64,000 bases of DNA, from assembly GCF_003265705.1 (NCBI RefSeq), contig NW_020312817.1, positions 49,605,172-49,669,171 on the forward strand. The letters are read 5' to 3'. The DNA is from Callorhinus ursinus (lineage: Eukaryota > Chordata > Mammalia > Carnivora > Otariidae). The notes under the pieces are model-generated. The model saw nothing but the letters and a program-made list of their open reading frames with translations. It searched no databases and was not told where the DNA came from. The position numbers were made by a program, and so were the translations under genes. Positions 1 to 31,651 of this stretch are shown in pieces; positions within the stretch are counted from its first letter, which is position 1, and each line of letters opens with the position of its first letter.

Positions 1-159
1 GTATGTCAGTGAAAGATTTGAGGCGGGTGGGCATATGGGCGAAATAGTATTTTAGAGCGTGTCATTATCTTACTGTGGGATATAATGTGGTTGGAAATGG
101 AGAGAGAGGCAGGGAGCCAGATATGCTTCACGTATCAGTAATAGAGGACTTAGGTTGAT

Positions 160-345
160 GATAATAAGAATGCCTTATATTTATGTATAAGATTTTACAG
201 ATTACAGAACCTTCCACAGGTATGATCTCATTTAATAATCCTGTGAGGCAGGCAGAGCAGCTGTTATCCTGTTTTGTAGATGAGGCACCAAAGAGGGAAA
301 ATAGTTGCCTCAATTCTCAAAGCTTTAAATGGCCAACCAAAGAGA
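160..345 (+). repeat. MIR SINE relic
   Basis: Contains the MIR core pattern: TCATTTAATAATCCTGTGAGG, then TTTTGTAGATGAGG-type text. Highly diverged. Confidence 0.55.
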
Positions 346-776
346 TGACAGTGGTAATGGAGGAGAAAAGAGGGATGCGGGAGGCAATACTAAGAGTTGG
401 TGAGTTGGGCCTGACTGACGTGAGGGTACAAAGGAGAACTTGTTAGGGAGGATTCAGAAGACCGCGAGGGAATCGTGATACTGTTGACAACTTCCGCTCT
501 AGTTTTTACTCTTCCATCTCTGTCATTGCTAGTGGCTGCCTGGAGTTATGGGTTGGGAGGGATTGTAGTAGAGGATTCCCAGGGTGCTTGGACTGTGTAT
601 AGCTACTGGTGGTACTGTGGGGACTTGGGTGGGCCGCCCCATACCAAGCGAAATGAGAACTGAATCCTCAGTGTCCCCAGAGGAGGTAAGTGCTGAGCAA
701 TTGACTGATTCAAATCTGTCTTAGGGCCCTTGCCATCCTGGAGACTCTGGAATTGGCTTTCTATCATTTTTCTTTT

Positions 777-983
777 TTTCTTTCTTTTTAAAGATTGATT
801 GATTGATTGGTTTAACAGAGAGAGAGAGAGAGAGCACAAGTAGGTGGAGCCGCAGGCAGAGGGAGAGGGAGAAACAGGCTCCCCGCCGAGCAGGGAGCCC
901 AGTGCGGGGCCTGATCCCAGGACCCTGGGGTCATGACCTGAGCCGAAGGCAGACGCTTAATGACTGAGCCACCCAGGCGCCCC
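777..983 (-). mobile_element. SINEC (carnivore tRNA-Lys SINE)
   Basis: Reverse orientation: ends GAGCCACCCAGGCGCCCC, begins with T/GATT-rich tail. Flanked by TCATTTTTCTTTT (764) and TCATTTTCTTTT (984), a near-perfect target-site duplication. Confidence 0.92.
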
Positions 984-3165
984 TCATTTTCTTTTCAAGT
1001 TCGGGCTAGTACCAGTAGCTCTTGGCTGATGGACAAATTGAGTGTCCCCATGCTCCTACATACCCCTGAGGGCTTCACTTAAGCAAAGACTGGACCTTTG
1101 TCACCCCCAAAGCCTCACTCAAGCTGTTTTCCCAGATCTGCATTTGCCCTAGAGCCTAGAGGTCTCTCTGTGGTCCTCTCACCATGGAAACATAAGAGAT
1201 TGAGAACTAGTGTCATTACCAAATTCTGTAGGATGTGGGGCTATCCCTCCATTTTTAGTTTCTTAGGCTCCTGTCTAGAGAGGAAAGAGCTACATCTGCT
1301 GGGGTTCGTGGGTACATGGCTGTTAATTTCCTCTACGGTGAGGGGTCTTTAAGGGTGGAGCTACTCTGGGAAACTTGTCAGAGTGAGCTTATATCCCAAG
1401 AGCCTGGTGTTGGTACAGGCTTGTATTTAACATTCAATGTCTTCTGTGTTCAGTGCTTAGGATACTGAAATGAATAAAAACTCTCTTCCCTGGAGGAGTT
1501 CATGATGGGATAAGGGAGAGACGATATTTTAATAAAAATGTGATGTTGTAATAGAGATATGTCCAAAGTGCTGCGTGAGGGCACAGGAAGGAATGACTAG
1601 CTCTGCATGGAGACGTTGGGAATCTTCAGGAAAGAGGTGATAATTGAGCTGAGCCTTGATGATGAGGAAAGAGAATGGCTTTGGCGATTTTTGCAACATT
1701 TATAGAGGCAGAAGGGCTAAGGTAAGTAGGTCCATGTAGCTGGAATATAAGAACTTTGGGATCAGAGGAGAGGTGATTGATGAGACTAGATATTCATAAT
1801 GAGGCCAGGTTTCGACCTGAAGTGCTGTGCTAAGAAGATTCAGTTTTGCGGGCAGAGAGGTGATGTGATTGTATTTTGGGAAGCTAACTGTGGAAGTAGA
1901 CTAAAGGGAGAATTTAGATCAGGGACATCAGGAGACTCTTGTAATATAACATAAGCATGGTATGACACTGAACTAAGGATTAGGTCAGTGGGGGTGGAAA
2001 GGAGATGAATCTGAGTGAGACCGTAGAGACAGTCAACCTGATATAATGATTAACTGGTTGTTGAGAACAAGAGAGGGGGTTGTTAAGGATGACTCCGTTT
2101 TCTGTTTTGGGTGGGTGGTGGTGCCAGTAGTAGAGGAAATAGAGAAGAGGAACATTTTTTGAGGGGGAAGATACCAAGTGTGTTTTGAGTTATGTTGAAC
2201 TTGGGGGGCGTCTGTGGCACTTAGCAGACAGGTGGAAGCGTGGGTCTAAGGTTCAGAAGAGAGTCTATGCCCGGGGCATAGGTGTAAGTGGGGGTTGATG
2301 CCGTGGGAATGGATGAGCCCAGCTATGCATATAGGAGGCTGAAGATGACAGAGGAGGCAAGAAGGGTTGGTGTGCAAGGTAGGAGAGAATGTTTCCCAGG
2401 GAGCGAGGAGAGGAAAAAGTTCCAGGAAGAGGATCAGCGGCTTCAGTTGCTACAGAGAAGTCAAGTAGGATGAGCTTGGAAAATGCACCTTGAGACTGGA
2501 CAGTTAGGAGATTGTGGTCACCGGGGCTCTTTCACTTTTTTAGTGTGAGCAGCTTCTGAGAAGTGGTAGGGACAGGAGCAAGGTTGAGCCAGATTGAGGA
2601 GTGCATGGGAAAGGAAGAGAGGGAGGGTGTACTCACTTTGAGTATCCCAGCAGGGAAAGAAGGGAGATGGTGGCGTCTTGCTGAGGAGGTAGCAGAGACT
2701 AGAGACGGATTTTCCTAGAAGTCTTGAGCATAGGTTTACCTAATAATGTGTAAGAGCAAGTAGAGAGGGTGCAGTTGAAGGCAGGAGAGAAAAGATGCTT
2801 GCTAAATCAGGTCCTCAGAGGAGGGTGGAGGGGTTGGCCCTGAAAAGAAAGGGACATCATTTTCTTTGAAAGAGGAATGACAGAAGAAAGGAAAGAATGT
2901 AGGAAGGAAGAGGCAGTGATGGTGGCAGATCTGTCTAAATTGGCAAAGGAATTCTTCTCTAATAGGTTCAGTTTTCTTTCTGAGCAACTTTATCTGCTGA
3001 GGGAGGTGTGGTGTGGGCTCAGACAGGAATAGGGACTTAAAGTAGTAAGGGAAGCCTGAAATAACTGTCCAGAGAAAAGGGACAGAGATCAGACCTGAGA
3101 TTCTCTCCAAGAGTGTTAAGTACCCTCCGAACTTAAACCTCACACTGTAGGCCCCTCCTTCCTCT
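984..3165. other. Non-coding upstream DNA
   Basis: No gene seen. From about 1420 to 2500 the GA-rich text resembles a widely dispersed ancient mammalian repeat (unassigned family); related text recurs near 20290, 26290, 28790, 45770 and 51880. Confidence 0.5.
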
Positions 3166-3167
3166 TT

Positions 3168-3345
3168 CTCATAATAATAATGGCTGATGTTTATTGAGTG
3201 CTTCATACCAGGCACTCTTCTGAGTGCTTTTCAAGCCTTCTCACAACAACTCTGTTAGAAAGGTATTGTTATGGTCTCTATTTTACGCAAGAGGAAATGG
3301 AGGCATGGAAGATTACTTAGGCTTAGTAGTGCTTGTGTTTGATGA
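3168..3345 (+). repeat. MIR SINE relic
   Basis: Reads TTTATTGAGTGCTTCATACCAGG, then CAAGAGGAAATGGAGGCA: a typical MIR core and tail. Confidence 0.75.
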
Positions 3346-5790
3346 GTCTCTTACCTCTGTAGAAATGGCACTGCTCTCCCTGAGGCATCAGAGGAGGCAA
3401 AAATTGAATCCCAGTTCCCAGTTTCTGGACCTTGAGGGGCTGGAGTCTAGGGCTGCTAAGGAGCAGGTCTTATCTGGCCAGTGTGTGGGCATGCTAGTGG
3501 CATGGGTGGGCAGGGTGGTGGGGTCAGTGTGGCTGCTGGCCTTTTACAACTACGTAGGGAACTCTGAAGTCCTTGAATGAGACTAGCATCCTGACTAGAG
3601 AGACAAGTGACTGATAGTGCTTTGTCTGTATTGCAGGCTGAGACTGTGTCACCTGAGACAGTGAATACTTAAAAGGGAATTGTCCCCATCCATCCAGAAA
3701 AAGAGAATTTTTTTTTCTGCCAGATATGGGAGTAGGCAGACTTATAACCTTACATAATAGCATAGATTATTAACACTCACCTTTCATGTTTTTCCCTTTA
3801 ATGTGATTGAATGAAGGGGGAGAATGGTGGGATAGCATGGATGGAAGAGAAACAGGCTTACCTTTTGCTGCTGCAGCTACTGGAGCATCACATCCGTGTC
3901 CTTCCTCTTGTGGTTGCTATGGATACGCCTTTGCGTGGTGACTTGAGGAGATTGATTTCCATTATGATCAAACGATGACGTGGATTTAAAAAGAGAAGGG
4001 ACAGAATGCTCTGCTTTTGGGGAGTGGCCGGTGAGCTGCCCAAAAGGCAGAGCCCAAGCACAGCCAAGGTGGCTGTGGCTTTGTTGGCTGCCTTGGCTTT
4101 TGCTGAAGTTGTGAAATGGTGCATCTCTCTCTTTAGAGCGCAGGCTCCGGGTTCCCTGTCTGCAGGGTCCTAGTGCCAGAGAATTGCAGGTTGATTCACG
4201 GGGAGGAACCAGCAGGAACTTCAAACAGGCTGTCTGTCAAGTAGGACTCCTGCTAGCATGGGGAAGGTTGCAGTTCTTGAGTATGGAGACCCCAGTAGCT
4301 GGGGGCTACTCACGTACCTGCTGCCTTCCTGCAAAAGTTCCTTTATTGAGGATAAATGAGGCATATTGTGTAGACTTCCTTCCTGGCTCCTCGAGGTCTG
4401 GGCCTTTGGAGGTGGGCCTGGCAGTCACTGGGTATTCTTGGGGGAAGGGGATACTTCAGGAGGAGGTGGAGTTGTGTTCAGATTGAGAGTGGGCTGTAGA
4501 CATTTTTGGGGATAGCAAGGGGCTGGAAAGGTAAAGAAAGTCCATTTAGGGTTTAGGCCCAGTCTGTTTGAGATCTGTAAGGCAGATACCGGAGTAGGAC
4601 ATTGGAGCAATGGGGTGTGTACGTGTCTTCTTTCTGGGTTCCTCTGTATATCTGAAATCCAGCCTTCCACGCTTCTAGTCCCACAGCCTCTGTTCCCCAC
4701 TCAGTGAGCAAACAGCTCTTTTTTCCTGATTCCTGAGGGACTTACATTCACACTTATCCCTTCCTTACCAGTACTTTCAGAGATGTACAGTTTTGTCCTA
4801 GTCTGAAGAAAATCTGAATCTTGCTAGTTACTATTGTGTTTCTTTTATCGTTGTAACCAAACTACTCTCTACCCAGTACCTGATACAGTTCAGTTCAAGT
4901 GTGTGGACCCTGCTATGAGACTGCCTGGGACTCAAACCAGCTCCTCTATGAGAGGGATGAGTGAAATCAGTTGGGTTAGCTCAGGATCAAGGTTAGGTGA
5001 GATGAGACAAGAGGAGGTCAAGGGCTCAAAGGATGCTGGAGTGCTAGTAAAAGCAAGGTAGGAAAAGTGCAGCCTCGGTGCCAAAGAGGCTGCTGCTTCT
5101 TACTTGTTCCTTCTTAATTCTTAACAATCTACTCGCTTTCCTGTCATTTTCTGAAATAATCTCCAAGACCATTGTTACCTATTTATCAGACAGAGATTGA
5201 GATTTTTTCCTTCCTCTCTTCCCGTTTTCCTAGATATCTCAACAGTATTTAATATACCTGGGGAGGAAGATGAATTAAGTCCACGGCGTATCGGTCTCAT
5301 CTCTGGCTGAGGGAACATGTAACTCAGAATTGTCCTATGTGACATGGGATGGGGCCCATGGAAGGTGCTATGGAAGGATCACCTGTTTGTACAGCTAGTC
5401 AAATGTGCCCCCCCTGCCATTTCTGGCCATGAGACTTAGGAGAGTTATTTGACTTCTGAGACTCAGTTCCATCACCTATAGGATAGAGACAATGCAGCCT
5501 GTTTTGTCTGCATCACAGGTGCATTTTGGAAGGAGACAGTGAAATATGTGTGTTAGTGTGCACAGTCAAATTTGCTCCAGAGAAGGGCCTAAGAACAGAC
5601 TTATCTTCTCTCTCCTAACATGTTCAGTTTGCCTTCCCATTTCCTCCCAATTTTAATGTTTTCAATCATTCTTCCATTACTCATGCTTGAAAGCTCCTGA
5701 GTTCATTCATTCATTTTTTTGTTCATGCATTCCTTCATCCATCCACCTATTTATGCAACATTTAAGTTCCTACTGTGTGTAAATCACCAT
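3346..5790. other. Non-coding upstream DNA
   Basis: No gene, RNA or clear repeat recognised; short open frames on both strands lack any family likeness. Confidence 0.5.
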
Positions 5791-5794
5791 TGAT

Positions 5795-6035
5795 GTGTCT
5801 TCTCAATAATGATGAAGATGGTATCTATATTTTGTTGAGCATATAATCTGTGCCAGGCACTGTGTTAAATGCTTTCTTCAATCTTATTTAATCCTCACAA
5901 CATCCCTCTGAGGTAGGTATTATTTCCCCCTTTTTTCAGATGAGGTAGCTGGGCTCAGAAAGTTAAATATCTTGACCAGAATCATACAGGTGAGGAAATA
6001 AGGAGAACCAAAGCTGTATCTAGGTCTGTCTGTCT
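5795..6035 (+). repeat. MIR SINE relic
   Basis: GTGCCAGGCACTGTGTTAAA followed by TTAATCCTCACAACATCC and TTTTTTCAGATGAGG: MIR. Confidence 0.8.
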
Positions 6036-6069
6036 CTGGAGCCCGTGCAGGCACTCTGCCTCTTTCCCC

Positions 6070-6310
6070 ACATGTGATCTGTCCTAGGGCCTTCTTAGGG
6101 CATTTTTGTACATTCTCTGAATTAGCTCCTATCCTCCCCTCCTTCTTTCCTTCTCCTTCCCTCCCTTCCCTGGTTCAGACCCTCCTCACCCCTTGCTCAG
6201 TTTGCAGCAGTCTCCCTGCTGTTTTCCTGTCTTTACTGAGTTGCTCCTGCCTCCACTCCAGCCTGCTCTGCCACCCATTTGATCCTCCCAAAATAGTTTT
6301 CGTTATGGCA
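6070..6310 (+). repeat. Probable L2 LINE relic
   Basis: CT-rich text with the L2 3' style (GCTCCTGCCTCCACTCCAGC). Weak. Confidence 0.35.
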
Positions 6311-6789
6311 GTCTCCTGCTCAGGAAGAGACCTCCTTGTTGCAATCATCTAGATGGACTTATCTATCTCTACCTGAATGTTAAACTCCCTGAATCTCAAT
6401 ACAGATGTGTTTATTTTCTCAATAAATATTTGACTCCATGAACTAAGGGTGATGGGATCACAAAGAGGGAAGTTGTGGGCTGTGCTTTAAAAGGCTTATA
6501 GTTCGATAGAAGAACTTGTCTAGAATTCTTTACTAAAGCCAACCTAGTCGTCTTTAATATTCCCTAGTCAAGCAAAATTATACTGTCTCTACTCAGTGTG
6601 TTCATAACTTACAGTATTGGTTGGCCTTTTTACATATCCAGAAAACAGCCCATAATTCAAGACATACGTACCCCTTTTTCTTTTTTCAACCCCTTTTTAG
6701 TTCACCTTTCTTTTGTCTCTAATTCCTTATAACATTTGTTGTCTAGATATTTTTAGACTTATATATCATCTGTTATCATGTCAGCTAAT

Positions 6790-6965
6790 TTTTTGCACTT
6801 CTATAGCTTCTGTATTTTTTGCAAAGCACTTTCAAATGCATTACCTTATTCGGGCCTAGTAACATTAACATAGAGATGGCAGATGATATTCCCATTTTAT
6901 AGGAGAAGAAACAGCCTCCCAAGAATTTAGGTGACCATATAAACCTGTGTGGCTGGTGAGTTGTG
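6790..6965 (+). repeat. MIR-like relic
   Basis: Has CATTTTATAGGAGAAGAAAC and a MIR-style tail; diverged. Confidence 0.5.
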
Positions 6966-7074
6966 AGGTTGTTCTTAGATATGAGTTCTCCTGAATCTCT
7001 GGAGGCATTGTGGTCTAGGGGAGGAGCATGACCTAGGAAGAAGCCTTAGAGAGGTGTGTGGTCAACACTGAGGC

Positions 7075-7235
7075 TAGTGGAAAATGCAGAGGGTCCCGGG
7101 TCAGGCTCTGCTTCCAGTTTTGGCTCCACTCCTCACCTTCTGTGTAACTTCTGGGAAGTTACTCAGTTCTCTAAGCCTCTGTTTCCTTGTCAGCACTGTC
7201 CCCGGCCTGCCTCTTGCTGGGGTTATGGTGATGTC
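7075..7235 (+). repeat. MIR SINE relic
   Basis: TCTGGGAAGTTACTCAGTTC then TAAGCCTCTGTTTCC, the MIR core motif. Confidence 0.7.
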
Positions 7236-7242
7236 CAAATAT

Positions 7243-7505
7243 GAGGATAACAGCATCGATACTAGCTGGCTTTTGTTGAGTACTTACTAAATACCAGGCA
7301 ATGTCCTAAATGTTTTACATGGATTATCTTGGCTAATCCTCACAACAGCTCTCTGAGGTATGTTCTTTGTTCCCAAATGACAGAGAAGGAAATCGAAGCA
7401 CAGAGATGTTAAGTAACTGGACAAAGTTTATGTAATTCACCGCTGAGGCCAGGAATTGAACATAAGCAGTCTGAGTCTAGAAACAGTACTCTTAACCGTG
7501 GTACT
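7243..7505 (+). repeat. MIR SINE relic
   Basis: GAGTACTTACTAAATACCAGG, CTAATCCTCACAACAGCTC and a full MIR tail; sits directly after another MIR. Confidence 0.8.
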
Positions 7506-8989
7506 ATAAAATTGTGTTTTTCAAGGTGCTCTGTAGACTGTAAAGTGCTCTGAACATGCGAAGTCCAGGCTACAAGGAGCTGCATGGTCCTGCCTACTTG
7601 GGTAAATGTGAATAGGGAAGGGAGGGGGCAAACATGGAGATTTTTGCAGGGGACGAGAGAAATGGTTCCCTAGGGGGTCTGGCCAGGATTGAAGATGTGG
7701 AGAGGTGTTTTGGGGCCATATATCTGGCTGTTGGCTGTCATTCTCCTGTTGGGCTTCCTGGCCTGCCTTAGAGGGTGGAGTGGAGGAAGATTCTGTTTGG
7801 CTGGTGAAGTGCAGCACAGACAAGACAGGTATCCCTAGATTCAGCCCGCATGTAGTGGAGCTATATAGCTCCTTCTGGACCCAAATTACCTGAAACCTAA
7901 TTTCAGACCCCAGGCCAGCCTTGTTGAGTGCTCAGGAGCAGGGAGCCTGGTGTGTTGGCCCCTAGCCCACGTTAGATGGTTAAATGAATGCAGTGGCATC
8001 ATGACATAGCCCTCTGGAGACCCCTCATTAGAATACTTAATCTTATTAAATTAAGTATTTATAATTTCAAAAGTAATAGGTGGTTATTAAAGAAATTTGG
8101 TGAATTATAGAAAAGAAATCATCTCATTTTTTCTATTAAGGAGATGGCTAGGAAGCAAGGCCAAGAGTGTAAGGGGCAGGTGGTTGAGGTCGACTGGGCT
8201 ATGCGCTACAAGGGGCATGTGGAGCTCTATGCTCTTATTCATCCAGTTGAACCTGATAGTCTTGGGGTTTGAGCCTGGCCCTTTATAACAGCCAGAAGGG
8301 AGAAAGGGTCTGGCAACCTTTGCCAGTGTGGGGGGAACGTAGGTACTTGACTTGCTTTGCTGTATGAAGTTATCTCCATTACTGCCCTTCCTTTGCTGTG
8401 TAGTGCGCCGGGTCTGGCTGCTTTGGCCCAGTGTGAAATTGAAATTCAGACTAATTCTATGGGTTTGGGTCCAGAGTCTAGAGTTTAGAAAAAGGAGGGA
8501 GAAAGAAGAGCCCCAGAAAGGGGGGTAAGAGACCCTTATTTTGGCTGCGTGGAGGCCCGTAGGTAGCTGATCTTTTTTGAAGTGTCACTTGATGCTTGTG
8601 GTCCTGCTGAGGCACATTGTGGGAGGGGGGAGTGTTGGGGTTGGCAGCAGTGATGCTGAGGGGTGCAGACTAGGAGGACCAGTCAGGGCCGTGCTCCCAG
8701 CCCTAAACAGTAACATTTCACTCTAGAGGTGACTACTGAGGGTCTGTGGTGTGGGCAGAGCCCCTGAGTCCCTGCCTTGCTTGTCTGGCCCAGGTGAAGC
8801 AGGGGGGCACTAGGACCCAGAGGCTAACACGGTTCCTGACAAGTCTAGAGCAGCACTAGCGCAGAGTGAGACTCATCAGCTGGCAAGCAGGATTCGGTGT
8901 CTCTGGGTTCAGCAATCATCAGGCAGCAGAGAGGACTTGCTCCTCAGCCCCCATCTCTGCCCCCATCCCTACCCCGGTAGGCCACCGAG
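7506..8989. other. Non-coding DNA upstream of DCTN1 exon 1
   Basis: No gene or clear repeat recognised. GC content rises toward 8990. Confidence 0.5.
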
Positions 8990-9136
8990 TGAGGTCCATG
9001 GACTGGGGAGGGCCGCGCCTGACGGCTTCTGTGTCTGTCCATGAGGGCCTGGAGCCCTGACCCTCCTGCCTAGGTTTCTGCCTTTTCTCTCTGTCTTTGG
9101 CCCGCTGGGGGAGGGGGTAGAGGCCGGGTGAGCAAC
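8990..9136 (+). promoter_or_regulatory. DCTN1: Probable 5' UTR and proximal promoter of the p150 transcript
   Basis: A GC-rich stretch without a TATA box runs into the ATG at 9137. The frame just upstream of the ATG is open for only three codons. I cannot place the transcription start or tell whether this exon is a true first exon or is spliced to an exon further upstream. In human, DCTN1 also uses a more distal promoter (memory), which would fall before this window. Confidence 0.35.
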
Positions 9137-27342
<18,206 letters not shown>

Positions 27343-27690
27343 GTGCTCCTTCCGCCCCATCCACCTCTACCCTCCGCCCTCTGGGTGTCACTCTGCCTGA
27401 TGCACAGCCACCTCAGCTAGTCCCCATTGTAGAACTGTGTGTGCACAGCTGTTCCTGCCCTGTTCAGCTTCACTTCCACCTGTCAGTGCCCTGCCCCTGC
27501 CCCTTGACTTGGGTTCCCCTATTTCCATTCCTTGGCCTCTGCCAGGATTTGCTGTTCAGCTGCTCCCTCCTTCCTGAGGGGCCTCAGGGCACGTGGGGGG
27601 TAGGCTGAGACCCCACCACCAAAGGTTCAGTGAGGTCCCCCTGATAGAGGACTTCACCCCTTGATTAAAGCAACTCTGCTTCAGTGCTTT
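27343..27690 (+). other. DCTN1: DCTN1 3' UTR
   Basis: About 350 nt of C-rich sequence from the stop to just past the polyadenylation signal. The cleavage point is estimated, not seen. Confidence 0.8.
27664..27669 (+). terminator. DCTN1: DCTN1 polyadenylation signal ATTAAA
   Basis: ATTAAA lies 322 nt after the stop and is followed within 40 nt by a GT-rich element (CTGTGTGGTCTTGG). No AATAAA occurs nearer the stop. Confidence 0.8.
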
Positions 27691-27949
27691 CTGTGTGGTC
27701 TTGGGAGTGGGACTTGGGCCTTTTGGTTCAGAGCAGGAGTGGAGGAGAAGGGATGCTGAGGAGGCTTTGGCTGTGCCAGATTTGAGGGCCCCTCTCTGTA
27801 GAGACCAGTGGAGCAGTGTGCCCTTCACATTTACGTGTGGTAAGTTACTGTGAACAAGGGGAAAGGGGCTAGACCAGGGGCTTGGCACCTAAGTTCTTTA
27901 TGGAGTTAGGGCCAGGACTTAGGTTCAGCCACCCTACCTCCATGCATCT

Positions 27950-28350
27950 GTCAACCAGTTCCCACTCACAGCAGAGGGACGTTTCCAGAATGCAAACTGG
28001 GCCACGTTATTCCCTGCTTTAAATCCTGAAATGGTTCTTCCAACTAAAATTTATAATTTAAATAAAATCCTGAAGTAGTTTCTCTAAGTATCTAGAACTT
28101 AAAATTTAAATTCACTAGAATTGCACACAAGGCTATCTGTTTTGGGTCCTGCCCATCTCTCCAGCCTCTCATGGGGATACTTGTCCACGTGTGCCTTGTG
28201 GTCTTCCCTTAGTGAATCCCTGCTGTTGCTTTGCCACCTTGTGCTCTCTCAGGCCCCTTTCCGCTGCCCAGAATGCCAGCCACCTGCCCTCCGCTCCGCC
28301 TGCCTGCCCCACCCCACCTTAGCTGACATCCTGTTCATTTATTAAGACAG
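27950..28350 (+). repeat. Probable L2 LINE relic
   Basis: L2-like 3' text (CCCATCTCTCCAGCCTCTC, TGCCCAGAATGCCAG). Diverged. Confidence 0.5.
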
Positions 28351-31120
28351 CTCTGGCATTGCCACCTTAGGAAATCTCCAATTCCTGTGGCCTGTTGGGT
28401 GCTCCCGTACTGGAGGGAGCAGAGAATATGAACATTTTTTCCAGGGGTGCTTGGATTTAGTTGCTTTGTTCCTTGACAAAAGGTTTTTAACCTTTGGTTT
28501 GCTTTCTCAATGGCAGAATGGGAAGAATGCCTCCTCCCAGGGTTGCCATGAAGGCTAAAAGAGATAACGCATGCCAGCTTCCAGCACCGTCCTGGTGCGC
28601 GGCAGCCTTGCTTCCTCTTCCCTAAGTCACGCATCTGCAATACTGCTCCCTACCGGGAAGCATCTCTTATCATTATAGTCATCAGTTAACCCTTCTTCGG
28701 TTACCTACTGTAGACAGACTGAGAGTTTCTAGAGGATGTCTTTTATCTTGGCATCCCCCAAAACACATGTTTGGGAAGGAGAACTGTGAGTTTCATTTTG
28801 GAATGGATATGAGGTGCTTGGAAGAATGTCTGAGTGCAGGTGGCCATTGGCAGTTGGAGCTAGCTGGGTCTGGAGCTCAGCAGAGAAGTCTGGATTGGAG
28901 ATACAGTTTGGGGGATGAGTTGTGTCAGTGGTGGTTGGTTTGGATGAGGTGTAGGGTCTTAATTCAGGTTACTTAGAAAACCAAACCAGAGGCAAAGCTG
29001 AAGTGCTAGTGTTTCATAGTAATTGCAGTCCCAAAGCACTGCGAGTGAGGGAAAGGGAGGGAAACTAGGCAGGAAAGGAGAAGAAACAAGGTTTGTTTTA
29101 ATGAGTTGCCCACTGCTTCACCAAGACACAGCTAGTCACCTGCCCATGTATGCTGTCTCTGGATAGACTTCACAAACACCATGCCTGGCTGCAACATTAC
29201 ATTGGGGTTGATGGAGGAATGGAGAGCAGATTCGCCTGCTCTCCTCCTGTCTTCTGTCTTTCGTTGCTCCAAGTTTGCCTTGTGAGGTGTTTGCTCTCCC
29301 TCACTTGCTGGGATTGTATAACTTGGCCACCAGGAAAGCCAGATCCATGCCCTGCAGTCCCCCAAGTCCTGAAGTAGCATGGTGAACAGAAGGGCACTGG
29401 CATACAGGACTTGGTCAAGGCAGAGCAAGCAACTGAAGGCTTGGAAATCAGGTGAGGCCACAAGTCACCTGAGGAGGGTGTCCAGGTTGGGGGAGGGCAG
29501 AGCCCTGGGCAGTCCTGAGTGTTAAAGAGCCTGCCGTGGAGCCCAAGGGAGCATCCACAGAGGCCCCCAGAGGAAATGTCAGGGCCAAGGAGGAGAGATT
29601 CAGGAGAGGTAGTCAACAGCCTCTGATATAGCTCAGAGGTAGTATGGCTGTGTTCTAGAAAGTAGCACCTGATTCTCAGTTGCCTGGTGAGCTGACCAGA
29701 GCGGTCTCAGTGCGATAGAGGGAGCGGAAACTGGGTCATTGTGGCAAGAAGCAGGAGAGAGCAGCATGTGTGCACTGTGAGCCAATGTTCAACTGTGGAA
29801 GCTGGGTGGCCAGTGGGTGGCAGACAGCTGATGGAAGCATCATTGTCTGTGGATGGCAATGGGAGCTGCTCATGGGGCCCAAGAGGTTTCTGGAAACGGG
29901 TGTGGTGATGGGGGGAGAGAGGCCTAATGAGGTACTCTGTACCAAGGATGGGGCATAGCATGGGAATGGCCTCCTTTAGTCCATCCACTCAACTGCCAGT
30001 TGTGACGTGAGAACCAAGCAGACTGGCTGGCAATTGGCAGGGGCAGGGTATGAGCAGTCTCAATCTTGTCAACTAGGAACCCCTCTCTTTTTGGGATTCT
30101 TGGACAGATTCCCAGGGTCAACAGCACTTTCCCCAACATGGCAGCAGCTTTGTGAAGTAAGAATAAGGCTCATATCCCAGCTCTTCCACTTATAAACCTT
30201 GTGAATTTGGGCAAGTTGCTTAATCTCTCGTCTTCAGTTTCTGTATCTGTACTGAGGCTAATTGCACCTTCCTCAGATGGTATTCCTTCCACAGGTAATC
30301 TTCAGGGGAAGATTAAGTGAGATAGCATGCTGGACCCAGGTACTCAATAAAAAAGGATACTTGGGAGAGGCTGATATTAAACAAATGAAATGACATACAA
30401 GCAGCCATGTTCCCAAGACATACATTTATGATGCAAATAATCATATTTTGGGTCCCAAAGGAGAGGCAGTCCTTGGTGCCCCAGGTTTTGGCTTGTTTTT
30501 GTGGTCAGTTACCATCTTTTCTACCACCCAGGCACTATTTCCTCCTCCTCTTAGCAGGCCAAGCCTGAGGGAGAGTCAAAGGTTTGTGGCATTCTCCCTC
30601 CCTCACCCCAATTTGAATTTGTTTGCTTAGTTCCTGTTTTCTGTGCTGTCCCACGGTGGGGAGCAGAAGTGGAGGCCGTACAGAGACTTGAGCCTCTGCA
30701 GGCTCATCCTAGGAAACTTAGGAGGCCCCAGAGCCGATTGTGCCCTACCCAGCCTTGGGGCTGAAAGCGAACCAAGCTTTGTAGGGTGGAATACCTTGAC
30801 TTCTGTCTAGGAGGCCCAGGGGCACCTGGAGAACATGGGCTCTGAGGGTGAGGGCTCCTCCTGCCCCCCTGTGGGTGTTATGCTCCATGTAGCCCTCTCC
30901 TCTAGGTATACTGAGAAACCTGTCATTCACCCAGGCTGCTTTCATCTCTACCACGTGTGCCAGCTGAAATGGGCACTGCTGCTCCCAGGGACACATGGCC
31001 ACTACTGCTGAGGCGCGCAAAGGGCCGGCCTGGCATGTTTGACCTCTGTTCTTCTCCGGAAGCCTGGGGAGTTTGCGAGTGAGACCTGGACTCATCTTGC
31101 TCAAATAACTGGTGTCAGAG
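28351..31120. other. Gene-free DNA downstream of DCTN1
   Basis: Holds a MIR (30145-30340) and an ancient repeat fragment (28790-28925). I recognise nothing else; several antisense open frames of about 100 codons have no family likeness. Confidence 0.5.
30145..30340 (+). repeat. MIR SINE relic
   Basis: TTGGGCAAGTTGCTTAATCTC followed by TCAGTTTCTGTATCTG: MIR core. Confidence 0.8.
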
Positions 31121-31129
31121 TAAATATAT

Positions 31130-31480
31130 GTCTGTCACCCTGTGTTTTGTTTTGTTACTTTTTATCATGGGAAATTTCAACATTCAAATGAGAGTAAGGA
31201 TGTAATGAATCTCCATTTGCCTATATTTACCATTTCATGACGGATCATGTTTCCTCTATACCCCTTTGCTCTCCTGTCCCTCCAGATTATTTTGAAGCAG
31301 ATCCCAGGCATCTTATTTCATTTCAAAGTATTTTAGTATCCCTAAAAGATAGTGCTCTTAAAACTGTAATACCATTATCACACCTGAAAAATTTAATTCA
31401 TCAAATATCCAGTGTTCAAATTTCCCTGATTGTCTCATAAATGTTTTGTTTTATAGCATGTGTATTTGGGTAAGGTTCAA
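31130..31480. repeat. Ancient LINE-type interspersed repeat fragment
   Basis: Contains TTATTTTGAAGCAGATCCCA and ATCCAGTGTTCAAATTTCCC, text seen in many dispersed mammalian copies. Family not assigned. Confidence 0.45.
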
Positions 31481-31600
31481 GGAAAAGACAATACACTATA
31501 AAAAGTTGTCTCTTGAGTCCCTTTTTCTAAATTACCGTTATTGCACCAATACAACATATGCTTTATATGCGTATGCCTTAAACTTTATTTTCAATATGTC

Positions 31601-31651
31601 AGCAATATATACATATATATTACATATATGTACACACACACACACACATAC
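31601..31651. repeat. AT-rich and (AC)n microsatellite
   Basis: TATATACATATAT text runs into about nine AC repeats. Confidence 0.9.
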